Assembly (NCBI GenBank): GCA_022768375.1
Contig: JALEMG010000039.1
Coordinates: forward strand, 54,050 to 118,049
Origin: Lentisphaeria bacterium
Lineage (GTDB): Bacteria > Verrucomicrobiota > Lentisphaeria > Victivallales > Victivallaceae
DNA length: 64,000 nt
Direction: 5' to 3'
Below are positions 53,195 through 62,356 of this stretch, piece after piece. Both the position numbers and the translations under genes were made by a program. The notes below the pieces were generated by a model. That model saw nothing but the letters and a program-made list of their open reading frames with translations, was not told the origin of the DNA and ran no database searches. How positions within the stretch are numbered: the stretch's first letter is position 1; the number at the start of each line of letters is the position of its first letter.

Positions 53195-55114
53195 ATGAAC
53201 GGAAAATTTTATGTCACCACCCCGATCTATTATGTCAACGACCGGCCGCATATCGGGCATGCCTACACCACGATTCTGGCCGACGTGCTGGCCCGGTTTC
53301 ACCGGTCGCTGGGACATGACACCTTCTTTCTGACCGGCACCGACGAACACGGGCAGAAAGTTCAGAACGCGGCGGAAAAGCGGGGGGTGCCCCCGCTGCG
53401 GCACTGTGACGAGACCGTGGTGCGCTTTCAGGAACTCTGGAAGCGCCTCGGGATCACCAACGACCGCTTCATCCGCACCACCCAGGCCGAACACAAGCGC
53501 GTGGTCTCGGAGATCATGCAGGAACTTTACGACCGGGGCGAAATCTACAAAGCCGACTACACCGGCTGGTACTGCGTCGGCTGTGAACGCTTCTTCACCG
53601 AAAAGGACCTGGCGGACGGCAAGTGCCCCGACTGCGGCCGGGATGTCTCCGCCATCACCGAAAGCAACTACTTTTTCCGCATGAGCAAGTATCAGCAGTG
53701 GCTCATCGACTACATCAAGAGCCACCCGGATTTCATCCTGCCCGCCTTCCGCGCCAACGAAACGCTGGGCTTCCTCAAGAAACCGCTGGGCGATCTCTGC
53801 ATCAGCCGCCCCAAATCCCGCCTGAACTGGGGCATCGAACTGCCCTTTGACCGCGACTACGTCTGTTACGTCTGGTTCGACGCGCTCATTAACTATATCT
53901 CCGGGGTCGGCTACCGGACCGACGCGGAAACTTTCGCCCGCCGCTGGCCCGCCAGTTGCCACCTCATCGGCAAGGATATCCTCACCACCCATTCCGTGTA
54001 CTGGCCGACCATGCTCAAAGCCATGGGGCTGCCCATGCCGCAAACCATTTTCGCCCACGGCTGGTGGCTGACCGGCAATACCAAAATGAGCAAATCCCTC
54101 GGTAACGTCATCAACCCCATGGACATGATCGACCGGGCGGGAGTGGACGCGTTCCGCTACTTCCTGCTGGCGGAGATGTCGCCGGGAAACGACGCCAATT
54201 TCAGCGAAGACGCCTTCATCGCCCGGTACAACAGCGATCTGGCCAACGATCTGGGCAACCTGCTCTCCCGGGTCAGCAAACTGACCATCCGCGCCACCGG
54301 AGGGACCATTCCCGCTCCGGCGGAAATCACTGACGACGATCGGGAACTCATCGCCGCCGTGAACGACGCGATCCGGACCATGGAGGAGAGTCTGCAGTCC
54401 TACAAACTTGATCAGGGCCTCGACGCGGTGATGAATGCCGTCCGCGCCGGGAACCGCTATCTGGAGAAGTGCGCTCCGTGGACTTTGGCCAAACAGGGTG
54501 ACACCGCCCGGCTGCACACGGTGCTGTACCACGCCGCCGACGCCCTCTGCCGCGTCGCGGTGCTGCTGGCCCCGGTGATGCCGGAGAAAATGGCGGAACT
54601 GCTTTCCGTCCTCGGCGTCGCGCCCGAAACCGTTTCCGGCATCGCCGCGCTCAAGACCTTCCCGGGCGTGACCGGATGCACCATGCGCGAAGCCATCCCG
54701 CTCTTTCCCCGGATCATGGAGGAGGAGGAAAAACCGGCGGTGAAGGAGGCCCGTCCCGCCAAATCCGCTCCGGAAACCGTTCCCGCCGTGCCGCCGGTAA
54801 CGATCGAAGAATTCGGCCGGATCCAACTCAAAACCGCCAAAGTGCTGGCGGCGGAAAAGGTCGAAGGCGCGGACAAACTGCTGAAACTGCGCATCGAAGT
54901 CGGCTCCGAGACCCGGCAGTTGATCGCCGGAGTCGCCCAGTCCTACTCCCCGGAGGAGATCGTGGGCAAAACCATCGTCATCGTCGCCAATCTCCGGCCG
55001 GCCAAAATCCGCGGGGTGGAATCCCAGGGCATGCTGCTGGCGGCCAAGGCAGGGAAAGTTCTCAAACTGGTCACCATCGACGGCGATATGCCTTCCGGGG
55101 TCGTGATCGGCTGA
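53195..55114 (+). CDS. metG: Methionyl-tRNA synthetase with C-terminal tRNA-binding domain
   Basis: 639 residues. FYVTTPIYYVNDRPHIGHAYTT contains HIGH at 19-22; zinc site CVGCERFF...CPDCGRD; NTKMSKSLGNV is the KMSKS loop; the anticodon domain follows; the last 105 residues are an EMAPII/Trbp111-like OB fold (IQLKTAKVLAAEKVEGADKLLKLRIEVG). It charges initiator and elongator tRNA(Met). ATG at 53195 has GGGAG upstream. It is followed by fmt on the same strand, the next enzyme in initiator formylation, with folK on the opposite strand between them. Confidence 0.97.
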   Translation: MNGKFYVTTPIYYVNDRPHIGHAYTTILADVLARFHRSLGHDTFFLTGTDEHGQKVQNAAEKRGVPPLRHCDETVVRFQELWKRLGITNDRFIRTTQAEHKRVVSEIMQELYDRGEIYKADYTGWYCVGCERFFTEKDLADGKCPDCGRDVSAITESNYFFRMSKYQQWLIDYIKSHPDFILPAFRANETLGFLKKPLGDLCISRPKSRLNWGIELPFDRDYVCYVWFDALINYISGVGYRTDAETFARRWPASCHLIGKDILTTHSVYWPTMLKAMGLPMPQTIFAHGWWLTGNTKMSKSLGNVINPMDMIDRAGVDAFRYFLLAEMSPGNDANFSEDAFIARYNSDLANDLGNLLSRVSKLTIRATGGTIPAPAEITDDDRELIAAVNDAIRTMEESLQSYKLDQGLDAVMNAVRAGNRYLEKCAPWTLAKQGDTARLHTVLYHAADALCRVAVLLAPVMPEKMAELLSVLGVAPETVSGIAALKTFPGVTGCTMREAIPLFPRIMEEEEKPAVKEARPAKSAPETVPAVPPVTIEEFGRIQLKTAKVLAAEKVEGADKLLKLRIEVGSETRQLIAGVAQSYSPEEIVGKTIVIVANLRPAKIRGVESQGMLLAAKAGKVLKLVTIDGDMPSGVVIG

Positions 55115-55120
55115 TCTTCC

Positions 55121-55585
55121 TCAGACCGACGGCAGTTGCGCCAGCGCTTCCGCCACGGTGGTTCCGTCGGGGAAGCGCAATCGCGGCGCCAGCGCGGCCA
55201 GCGGTTCCAGCACGAAGCGCCGCCGCCGCGCCCGGGGATGGGGGATGGTCAGGCGGGGCGTTTCCAGCACCAATCGGCCGAAAAGAATGATGTCGCAGTC
55301 CAGAATCCGGGCTTCGCGGCTGCTGTGGAGCGCCGGTCGTCCGGCCTCCCGTTCGATCCTCTGACAGAGCGCCAGCAGTTCGTCCGGGGTGCCGCCCCAT
55401 TCGCCATGCAGGGCCATGTCCCAGAAGTCCGGGGTCCCCGGCACGCAATCTTCCGGGGCGGAACGGAACGGCGGCCCGGTACGCGGATTGCGCACCCCGG
55501 CGGCCCGGAATTTCTCCACCGCCGCGGCCATCGCCGCCGGAGTCCCGGGCAGGTCGCCGCCGAGCATCACGACGATTTCGACCAT
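55121..55585 (-). CDS. folK: 2-amino-4-hydroxy-6-hydroxymethyldihydropteridine diphosphokinase
   Basis: About 154 residues. HPPK motifs: VEIVVMLGGDLPGTPAAM at the start, WDMALHGEWGGTPDELLALC, RILDCDIILFGRL and PRLTIPHPRARRRRFVLEPLAALAP. It makes the folate pyrophosphate intermediate. No good ribosome binding site is seen before ATG 55585; a GTG nine codons upstream is possible. Convergent with metG and divergent from fmt. Short N-terminal differences from E. coli FolK are noted but the core is intact. Confidence 0.88.
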   Translation of the reverse strand: MVEIVVMLGGDLPGTPAAMAAAVEKFRAAGVRNPRTGPPFRSAPEDCVPGTPDFWDMALHGEWGGTPDELLALCQRIEREAGRPALHSSREARILDCDIILFGRLVLETPRLTIPHPRARRRRFVLEPLAALAPRLRFPDGTTVAEALAQLPSV

Positions 55586-55600
55586 ATTTTCGGTTTGATG

Positions 55601-55629
55601 TGGATTTTTCACAATATCTGCGGTATATT
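55601..55629 (+). promoter_or_regulatory. Candidate fmt promoter
   Basis: -35 TGGATT, 17-bp spacer, -10 TATATT, 48 bp before the fmt start; it overlaps the folK leader on the other strand. Confidence 0.5.
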
Positions 55630-55676
55630 AATGTTGTGTTGTCGCGTTAATGTAATCCGTACTGAAGTTTTTTCAA

Positions 55677-56651
55677 GTGAATAGCAAGTTGAAAGTCGTT
55701 TTTCTCGGTTCCGGCCCCATTGCTGTGCCGATTCTCCGGGCGCTGGCCGCCGCGCAGGGGATCGACCTGGCGGCGGTGGTGTCGCAGCCCGACCGTCCCG
55801 CCGGACGCAAACGGGTCCCGACGCCGACCCCGCTGGCGGCGGCGGCGCTGGATCTGGGACTGACGCCGCTTCGGACGGAGGATGTGAATGTCCCGGAATT
55901 TCTGGACTTTCTCCGCGGTCTGGCCCCGGACCTGCTCTGCGTGGTCTCGTTCGGGCAGATCCTCCACTCCGACGTGCTGGCCGCGCCGAAATCCGGATGC
56001 GTCAACGTCCACGCTTCACTGCTGCCGGCCTATCGGGGCGCTTCGCCCATCGCGCAGGCGATCCGCAACCGGGACGCCGAAACCGGCGTGTGCTTCATGG
56101 CCATGGAGCGGGGCCTGGACAGCGGGGGGGTGTACCGGAGGCTGTCCCTGCCGCTGGACGGCACCGAGTACGCCGACGAACTGGAACTGCGTCTGGGGGA
56201 ACTGGCCGCCTCGCACGCGGCGGAAACACTGCGTGAGATCGCGGCGCACCGGCTCGTCCCCGTCCCGCAGGACCCGGCAAAAGTCACCGTCTGCCGCAAG
56301 ATCACCAAGCCGGACGGCGCGGTGGACTGGAACGCTTCCGCCGCCGTCATTGAGGCCATGAGCCGGGCCTACTGTCCGTGGCCGGGCGCGACGGCCCGCT
56401 GCCGCATTCCCGACGGCAGGGAGATCGCCGTCACCCTCCGCCGCTGTCGGGAAGCGGCGGGATTCGCGCTCGCTCCGGGAAGGTGTGCGGAACTTCCCGG
56501 ACGGCTCGTCGTCGGATGCGGCGGCAATTCCGCGCTGGAGATCCTTGAAATTCTCCCCTCCGGCGGAAAACTGATGAGCGCGGCCGCATTTCGGAACGGC
56601 ATGCGCGGGAAGTTGCCGGAATTCATCGCGGAATTCCCCGCGGAAAACTGA
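55677..56651 (+). CDS. fmt: Methionyl-tRNA formyltransferase
   Basis: 324 residues from GTG 55677. Formyltransferase signatures: KVVFLGSGPIAVPILRAL, VVSQPDRPAGRKR, VSFGQILHSDVL, NVHASLLPAYRGASPIAQAI (active-site His and Asn) and GVCFMAMERGLDSGGVY. The C-terminal OB-like domain follows KITKPDGAVDWNASA. It formylates Met-tRNA(fMet). It leads fmt-rng-uvrC. Confidence 0.96.
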   Translation: MNSKLKVVFLGSGPIAVPILRALAAAQGIDLAAVVSQPDRPAGRKRVPTPTPLAAAALDLGLTPLRTEDVNVPEFLDFLRGLAPDLLCVVSFGQILHSDVLAAPKSGCVNVHASLLPAYRGASPIAQAIRNRDAETGVCFMAMERGLDSGGVYRRLSLPLDGTEYADELELRLGELAASHAAETLREIAAHRLVPVPQDPAKVTVCRKITKPDGAVDWNASAAVIEAMSRAYCPWPGATARCRIPDGREIAVTLRRCREAAGFALAPGRCAELPGRLVVGCGGNSALEILEILPSGGKLMSAAAFRNGMRGKLPEFIAEFPAEN

Positions 56652-56670
56652 ACAATTTTGGTTGGATATC

Positions 56671-58278
56671 ATGAGCAAGGAAATCATTCTCAACTGCGAA
56701 AAACTCGAACGCCGGTTCGCTCTCCGCCATGACGGACGTCTGGAGGAGTACGAACTTGAGCATGAAGACAACGAACCCAAAGTCGGAGACATCTACCTCG
56801 GAAGGATCGTCAACCTCGACGCCTCGCTGCAGGCGGCATTCGTCGACATCGGCGCGCGGAAGAACGCCTTTCTCCACTACAAGGAGATGCTCCCCGGCAA
56901 CACCGGTCTGATCGAACAGTATCAGAGCGATCAGGCCGGAAAGGAGGCGGAAGCCATCAACCCCAGGCGGCGGAAAAAACGCACCGCCCCGGAGAACGCC
57001 AAACTGGACGCCGAAGCCGCCCGCCGCCGCAAAAAGATCACCATGGAGGAGATCCCCAACATCTTCAAACCGGGTATGGAGATCCTCGTGCAGGTGGTCA
57101 AGTCCCCCATCAGCACCAAAGGCGCCCGGGTCACCACCGACATCACCATCCCCGGACGGTTTCTCGTGCTGATGCCGTACAGCGACCACATCGGGCTGTC
57201 CACCCGGATCGAAAGCGGAACGGAACGCGACCGGCTGCGGAAGATCCTGGAACAACTGGAACTTCCCGAGGGCATGGGGCTTATCTGCCGCACCGTGGGC
57301 GAAGGCCGACGCTCCACCTTTTTCAAGCGCGATCTGGAACTGCTGCTGGACTACTGGCACAAAGTCGAGACCGGGGTGGCCGGCGGCAGCGCGCCCCGGC
57401 TCCTTTTCACCGAACCCAATCTCATCGACCGGACGGTCCGGGATTTCGTCACCGAGGAGATCGACGGCATCGTGGTGGACGATCCGGACGCCTTCAAGCA
57501 CATCCGGGAGACGCTCAAACGCATCGGCGCCAGCAAGATGGTGAGCAAGGTGACGCTCTACAAGGGCGCCGACCCGGTGTTCGACTTTTACCACATCGAC
57601 GAGGAACTGCACAAGGTCTTCCAGCGGGAAGTGAAACTGCCCGGCGGCGGCGCCATCGTCATCGACGAGACCGAGGCGCTCATCGCCATCGACGTCAACA
57701 CCGGGCGCGGACGGAAAAACGCGGACCAGCCGGAGTTCATCCGGCAGACCAATCTGGAGGCCGCCGACGAGATCGCCCGGCAGTTGCGGCTGCGCAACGT
57801 GGGCGGACTGGTGGTGCTGGACTTCATCGACATGCGTTCCGCCGCCGACCGCGACGAATTGTACCGGCACATGAAAAAACTGGTCAAGGACGACCGGGCC
57901 AAAACCAAACTCCTGCCGCTGAGCAAACTGGGGCTGATGGAAATGACCCGCCAGCGGGAGCACGAGAGCATCCAGGCTCAGGTGTACGACCCCTGCCCCT
58001 ACTGCGGCGGGTCCGGGCTGGTGAAATCGGCGCTGACGATGAGCGCGGAGATCCAGCGCAAACTCAGTTCGATCATGCGGAACAAAAAATACAAGGGGGT
58101 CCCGCTGCGGGTGTTCATGCACCCGGAGGTGCTGACCCGGCTGCGCAATCAGGATGCCCAACTGCTCCGCGATCTGGAGAGCAAATACAAGCACGAACTC
58201 AGTTTCCGGGCGGACCCGAATCTGCACTGCGAGGAGTTCGTTCTGGTCGATCCGGAGACCGGGGCGGAGGTCAAGTGA
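56671..58278 (+). CDS. rng: Ribonuclease G/E family endoribonuclease
   Basis: 535 residues, RNase G size without the long RNase E C-terminal scaffold. S1 domain near residues 35-130 (GDIYLGRIVNLDASLQAAFVDIG, NAFLH), interrupted by a Lys/Arg-rich loop (RRRKKRTAPENAKL). Catalytic aspartates in AIDVNTGRGRK and LVVLDFIDM, and the zinc-link CPYCGG (CPxCxG). It processes rRNA and mRNA. Start at ATG 56671; a TTG three codons upstream is possible. It starts 19 nt after fmt. Confidence 0.93.
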   Translation: MSKEIILNCEKLERRFALRHDGRLEEYELEHEDNEPKVGDIYLGRIVNLDASLQAAFVDIGARKNAFLHYKEMLPGNTGLIEQYQSDQAGKEAEAINPRRRKKRTAPENAKLDAEAARRRKKITMEEIPNIFKPGMEILVQVVKSPISTKGARVTTDITIPGRFLVLMPYSDHIGLSTRIESGTERDRLRKILEQLELPEGMGLICRTVGEGRRSTFFKRDLELLLDYWHKVETGVAGGSAPRLLFTEPNLIDRTVRDFVTEEIDGIVVDDPDAFKHIRETLKRIGASKMVSKVTLYKGADPVFDFYHIDEELHKVFQREVKLPGGGAIVIDETEALIAIDVNTGRGRKNADQPEFIRQTNLEAADEIARQLRLRNVGGLVVLDFIDMRSAADRDELYRHMKKLVKDDRAKTKLLPLSKLGLMEMTRQREHESIQAQVYDPCPYCGGSGLVKSALTMSAEIQRKLSSIMRNKKYKGVPLRVFMHPEVLTRLRNQDAQLLRDLESKYKHELSFRADPNLHCEEFVLVDPETGAEVK

Positions 58279-58281
58279 GTT

Positions 58282-59799
58282 TTGAAGTTCGAGGAGTACC
58301 ATCCCGCTGAGATTCCCGCCAGACCCGGGGTATACATGTTCCGGGACCGGTTCGGACGGGTCATTTACGTGGGCAAGGCGCGGGACCTCCGGCGGCGGCT
58401 GGGCAACTACTTCCAGCCGTCGCGCCGGCGGACCGGCGATCCGAAACTCCGTTCGCTCATCAACTCCATCGCGGAATGGTCCTACACCCTCGTCCGCAGC
58501 GAGGACGAAGCGCTGCTGCTGGAATCCCAACTCATCAAAAGTTACGCGCCGCACTACAACATCCTGATGCGGGACGACAAACGCTATCTTCTGCTGAAAG
58601 TCGACTTCAGCGACCGGTTCCCCACGCTGGCGCTGGCCCGGCTGAAAAAGCCGGACAACGCCCGCTATTACGGCCCCTTCCCCCACGGCACCGCGCTGAA
58701 AATGACGCGGGAGTTTCTGCTGGCCTACTTCGGACTGCGGGGCTGCCGCAACCCCGACCCGGACGAGGAGACGCGGAAGCACTGTCTCAAAAAACTGGTC
58801 AAGGATTGCTGCGCGCCCTGCACCGGCGCGATCACCTGCGAGGAGTACCGGCGCAAACTGGATGCCGCGCTGGAGGTGCTGGAGGGCAACGTGACGCCGG
58901 TGCGGGAAGCGATCCGGGCGCAGATGCTCGAGGCCGCGGGCGCGGGCAATTTTGAAAAGGCCGCCAGACTGCGGGACACCGCCTTCAACATCGACGCGGT
59001 GTTCGGCCGACGCAACCGGGTCTTTGAAAATCCCGCGCTTCCCGGGCAGGAGATGCCGCCGGGCGAGCGGGCGGTCCGGGCGCTGGCGGAGAAACTGGGG
59101 CTGAAAACTCCGCCCCGGACCATCCTCTGCTTCGACATTTCCAACATTCTGGGCACGCTGGCGGTGGCCAGCATGGTCACATTCACCGACGGCAGGGCCA
59201 ACCGGAGCGCCTACCGGAGATTCCGTATCCGGACCGTGAACCAGAGCAACGATTTCGCCATGATGAAAGAAGCGGTGGGGCGTCACTTTTCCCGGCTGAT
59301 GCAGTCCCGCCGTCCCCTGCCCGACCTGCTGATGGTCGACGGCGGCAAGGGGCAGTTGTCCAGCGCGGTGGACGCGCTGCTCGCCGCCGGAGTGCCTCCC
59401 CTGCCGGTCATCGGGCTGGCCAAGCGCAACGAGGAAATCTTCATCCCCGGACGCGGGGACCCGCTGGTGCTGGACCGGCACGACCCCGCGCTGAGGCTGC
59501 TGCAGTCCGTCCGGGATGAATCCCACCGTTTCGCCATCACCTATCACCGCAGTCTGAGGGAGAAACGGATCAGCGCCTCCGTTCTGGATGACATTCCCGG
59601 CGTCGGGGATGTCCGGAAACGGCAGTTGCTGCGGGCGTTCGGCTCGGTGGAGTCCCTGCTCAAAGCCGATGCGGCCACCATCGCCGAAAGGGTGCGGGGG
59701 ATCGGTCTTGCCGGAGCGGAAAAGATCGTTTCATTCCTCGCCGCCCGGAAAAAAGCCCCTACCGCCGCGTCGGACATACCGAAAAGTTTCCAAAAATAA
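58282..59799 (+). CDS. uvrC: Excinuclease ABC subunit C, compact
   Basis: 505 residues, about 100 shorter than E. coli UvrC. GIY-YIG nuclease: RPGVYMFRDRFGRVIYVGKARDLRRRL; cysteine pattern KHCLKKLVKDCCAPCTG; UVR motif NFEKAARLRDTAF; RNase H-like domain (ILCFDISNILGTLAVASMV, PDLLMVDGGKGQLSSA); two HhH at the C-terminus (DDIPGVGDVRKRQLLRAF, IGLAGAEKIV). All catalytic parts are present. The only plausible start is TTG 58282, with GGAGGT 9 nt upstream, 3 nt after the rng stop. Confidence 0.94.
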   Translation: MKFEEYHPAEIPARPGVYMFRDRFGRVIYVGKARDLRRRLGNYFQPSRRRTGDPKLRSLINSIAEWSYTLVRSEDEALLLESQLIKSYAPHYNILMRDDKRYLLLKVDFSDRFPTLALARLKKPDNARYYGPFPHGTALKMTREFLLAYFGLRGCRNPDPDEETRKHCLKKLVKDCCAPCTGAITCEEYRRKLDAALEVLEGNVTPVREAIRAQMLEAAGAGNFEKAARLRDTAFNIDAVFGRRNRVFENPALPGQEMPPGERAVRALAEKLGLKTPPRTILCFDISNILGTLAVASMVTFTDGRANRSAYRRFRIRTVNQSNDFAMMKEAVGRHFSRLMQSRRPLPDLLMVDGGKGQLSSAVDALLAAGVPPLPVIGLAKRNEEIFIPGRGDPLVLDRHDPALRLLQSVRDESHRFAITYHRSLREKRISASVLDDIPGVGDVRKRQLLRAFGSVESLLKADAATIAERVRGIGLAGAEKIVSFLAARKKAPTAASDIPKSFQK

Positions 59800-59833
59800 G
59801 CAAAAACGCGATTTTTGCTCCGAAAAATTATTG

Positions 59834-59859
59834 TTTTTCTTCAAAATTATGAAGAAAAA
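59834..59859. promoter_or_regulatory. 26-bp inverted repeat upstream of the GH106-like gene
   Basis: Perfect inverted repeat TTTTTCTTCA / TGAAGAAAAA around a 6-bp centre. It lies 16 bp upstream of a TATAGT -10-like sequence (59875-59880) and 125 bp before the hydrolase start. Probable regulator binding site; there is no T-run after the hairpin, so a terminator for uvrC is less likely. Confidence 0.5.
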
Positions 59860-59983
59860 TCCTTCTTCCCGGTGTATAGTATGGCGGTGTATTGAGAAAA
59901 AAAACAGCGAGCCGCGAATCGGGCCGTCGGGTTTCGTTCCCGCGCACGACGGGGTCCGCGCTGACAGGAAAGGTCATCCCCCT

Positions 59984-62314
59984 ATGCTGAAATTCTCCGC
60001 GTTTCGCCATCCGTCCGCCCGCAGATACCCCGGATACTTCTGGATCATCAACCAGCCCATCGACATGGCGAAGATCCGGGCAAGACTGCGGGGCATGGCG
60101 GCCGACAAAGTCCGCACCGTCTGCCTGCACCCGGTTCCCGAAAACTTCCGGATCGATATCGACTCCACGATGTCCCCGCCTTATCTCTCGGAGGAGTACC
60201 ACCGGAAAATCGCCGAGATCGTCGACTGCTGCGCCGAACTGGGTATGAATTACTACCTCTACGACGAAGGCGGCTGGCCCTCCGGCGGAGCCTGCGGGCA
60301 GGTCTGGGCCGCCGATCCGGAAAAATTTACCTGGCGGTCCATCGTTTCCGACGGCGACGGCGGATGGAAGATCGTAAAGGACCCGGTCACCCCGGAACTG
60401 GCCGCGCCGCGTCCCAATCTGCTGGAAAAGGGCGCAACGGAGAAGTTTCTGGAACTGACCCACGAGGGATACCGCAGACACTGCGGCCGGCACTTCGGCA
60501 AGACGGTGCACATGGCGTTCACCGACGAACCGCTGATGCCGCTGAAAACTCCCGGGAAACTGGGGTATTGCAGCGATCTTTTCGCGGAGTTCCGCCGACG
60601 CAAGGGCTACGCGCTGGAAGACCACCTCCACGACCTGCTGACCCGGGACAATCCCGTCTGCATGCGCGGCCCTTTGGCGGAGACGATGATCGACTACTGC
60701 GAGGTGATGAGCCAACTCTTTTCCGAGCGGTTTCTCCTGCCCCTGCGGGCGTGGTGCCGGAAACATCACCTGCTCTCCGCCGGTCACTTCGGCGGCGAAG
60801 ACGAGTGGCTGAATCTGCGCTGCAACCACTTCGGCGGCGTACTGCACTCCCTGAGGCAACTGGACTGCCCCGGCGTGGACATGATCTGGCATCAGTTGTA
60901 CCCGGGCGAACGGCTCCACCCCTTCCCCAAACTCGCCTCGTCCGCCGCCCGTCAGACGGGAAAACGCGAAGTGCTGGGCGAGATGTTCGCCATTTACGGC
61001 GGCGGACTGACCCCGGCGGTGATGAAGTACCTCGTGGACTACATGCTGGTCTGCGGGGTGAACACATTCGTTTTCAGCAGTACGCCGGAATACACGGATC
61101 AGGTCGATCTCTCCGGCGGCCGTCCGGCGTTCGGACCCTGCGACCCGCTGTGGATGAATTTCGACCTCTGGCACACCTATGTGGCCCGGATGTCGGTTCT
61201 GCTGACGAGCGGAAATGCGGAAGCGGACACCGCGTTCTACTTCGATCAGCGCGCGATCTGGCTGGGGACAAGGGAGAGCGAGTACGCCGTATTCAACGCG
61301 GCGGATGCGGCGGAACGGTTGCGGCGGCGGCAGTGCGATTTCGACTTCATCGATGATGAATCCATCCTCGCCGCCCGCTTCTGCGGAGGAAAACTCCGCA
61401 TCGGTTCGGCGAAATACGCCCGGCTGGTCCTGCCGGGACATCACCGGATGAGTGCGGCGGCGGCGGCCAAAGTCGCCGCGCTGCGGCGCCGGGGATTCCC
61501 GGTGCTGACCCCGGACGACATCGAAACCATTCCGCCCACGCTGGCCGTGTTTCCCGCCACCGAAAAACTCCTGGTGCACAAACGTGCCCTCGGCGGCGGT
61601 CAGGCCGGCTACATGGTGATGAATACCGCCGCGACCGCGGTCACGGTCAAACTTCAGGCGCGGGAGGATCAGCCGGTTGCCGTGGCGGACTGCGACGACG
61701 GCACGTTCCATCCGGTCCCGTCGCTGCACGGCGCGTGGGAATGGACATTCGCCCCGTGGGAATCGCGCTTTTTCCTCTGCGCGCCCGTCGCGGCGGTGCC
61801 GGCCCCCGCCGCGCCGCAAACGTGCGTCCGAATCCTGACCCGCTGGCGTCTGCGGCCGCTGGTGAAACACGAGGTCAAGGAGGTCCGGCAGATCCCGTGC
61901 GGCGCGAAAGCGATCCCGGCGAAAACCGGCGACTGGCGGCCGTATCTGGGAGAAGATTTCTCCGGGACGGCGCGCTACACCGCCGAATTCCGGTGGAACG
62001 GGACGGCGGAGATCAACTTCATTGACTTGGGACAGGTCAACTACACCGCAGCGGTCAAACTCAACGGCCGCGAAATCGGACGGAAGTTCTGCGGACCGTT
62101 CGTATTCGACCTGCGCGGAGCCCTGCGCCGGGGACGAAACCGCCTGGAGATCACCGTCGCCAACACGCTGGCCAACGCCCTCAGCCCGGCGGACGTGCAG
62201 GAATACTGGAAAAAACGGCGCAAAGTCGAATCCCCTTACAATACGATCCAACTGGGTTTTGAAAAGGAATCCCTCCCCTCCGGCCTGTTCGGACCGGTGC
62301 GGCTGATGAAGTGA
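59984..62314 (+). CDS. GH106-like (alpha-L-rhamnosidase type) glycoside hydrolase
   Basis: 776 residues from ATG 59984 (GGAAAGGT upstream), no signal peptide visible. The barrel begins YPGYFWIINQPIDMAKIRAR, with RLRGMAADKVRTVCLHPVPE and ELGMNYYLYDEGGWPSGGACG, where YDEGGWPSG matches the conserved acidic motif of GH106-type enzymes. Then FTDEPLMPLK, HFGGEDEW and a C-terminal sugar-binding/jelly-roll domain (FNGTAEINFIDLGQVNYTAAVKLNG-like) as in GH2. It may release rhamnose or a similar deoxy- or uronic sugar in the cytoplasm. Family call is by eye. Confidence 0.7.
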   Translation: MLKFSAFRHPSARRYPGYFWIINQPIDMAKIRARLRGMAADKVRTVCLHPVPENFRIDIDSTMSPPYLSEEYHRKIAEIVDCCAELGMNYYLYDEGGWPSGGACGQVWAADPEKFTWRSIVSDGDGGWKIVKDPVTPELAAPRPNLLEKGATEKFLELTHEGYRRHCGRHFGKTVHMAFTDEPLMPLKTPGKLGYCSDLFAEFRRRKGYALEDHLHDLLTRDNPVCMRGPLAETMIDYCEVMSQLFSERFLLPLRAWCRKHHLLSAGHFGGEDEWLNLRCNHFGGVLHSLRQLDCPGVDMIWHQLYPGERLHPFPKLASSAARQTGKREVLGEMFAIYGGGLTPAVMKYLVDYMLVCGVNTFVFSSTPEYTDQVDLSGGRPAFGPCDPLWMNFDLWHTYVARMSVLLTSGNAEADTAFYFDQRAIWLGTRESEYAVFNAADAAERLRRRQCDFDFIDDESILAARFCGGKLRIGSAKYARLVLPGHHRMSAAAAAKVAALRRRGFPVLTPDDIETIPPTLAVFPATEKLLVHKRALGGGQAGYMVMNTAATAVTVKLQAREDQPVAVADCDDGTFHPVPSLHGAWEWTFAPWESRFFLCAPVAAVPAPAAPQTCVRILTRWRLRPLVKHEVKEVRQIPCGAKAIPAKTGDWRPYLGEDFSGTARYTAEFRWNGTAEINFIDLGQVNYTAAVKLNGREIGRKFCGPFVFDLRGALRRGRNRLEITVANTLANALSPADVQEYWKKRRKVESPYNTIQLGFEKESLPSGLFGPVRLMK

Positions 62315-62323
62315 CCGCAAGGG

Positions 62324-62350
62324 GCGGTCGGGGGATTTTCGCGGCGACCG
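62324..62350 (+). terminator. Possible terminator after the GH106-like gene
   Basis: Inverted repeat GCGGTCG / CGACCGC flanking a loop with GGGGATTTTCG, followed by TTTCC. An alternative stem GACCGC/GCGGTC overlaps it. It lies between two convergent genes. Confidence 0.45.
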
Positions 62351-62356
62351 CTTTCC

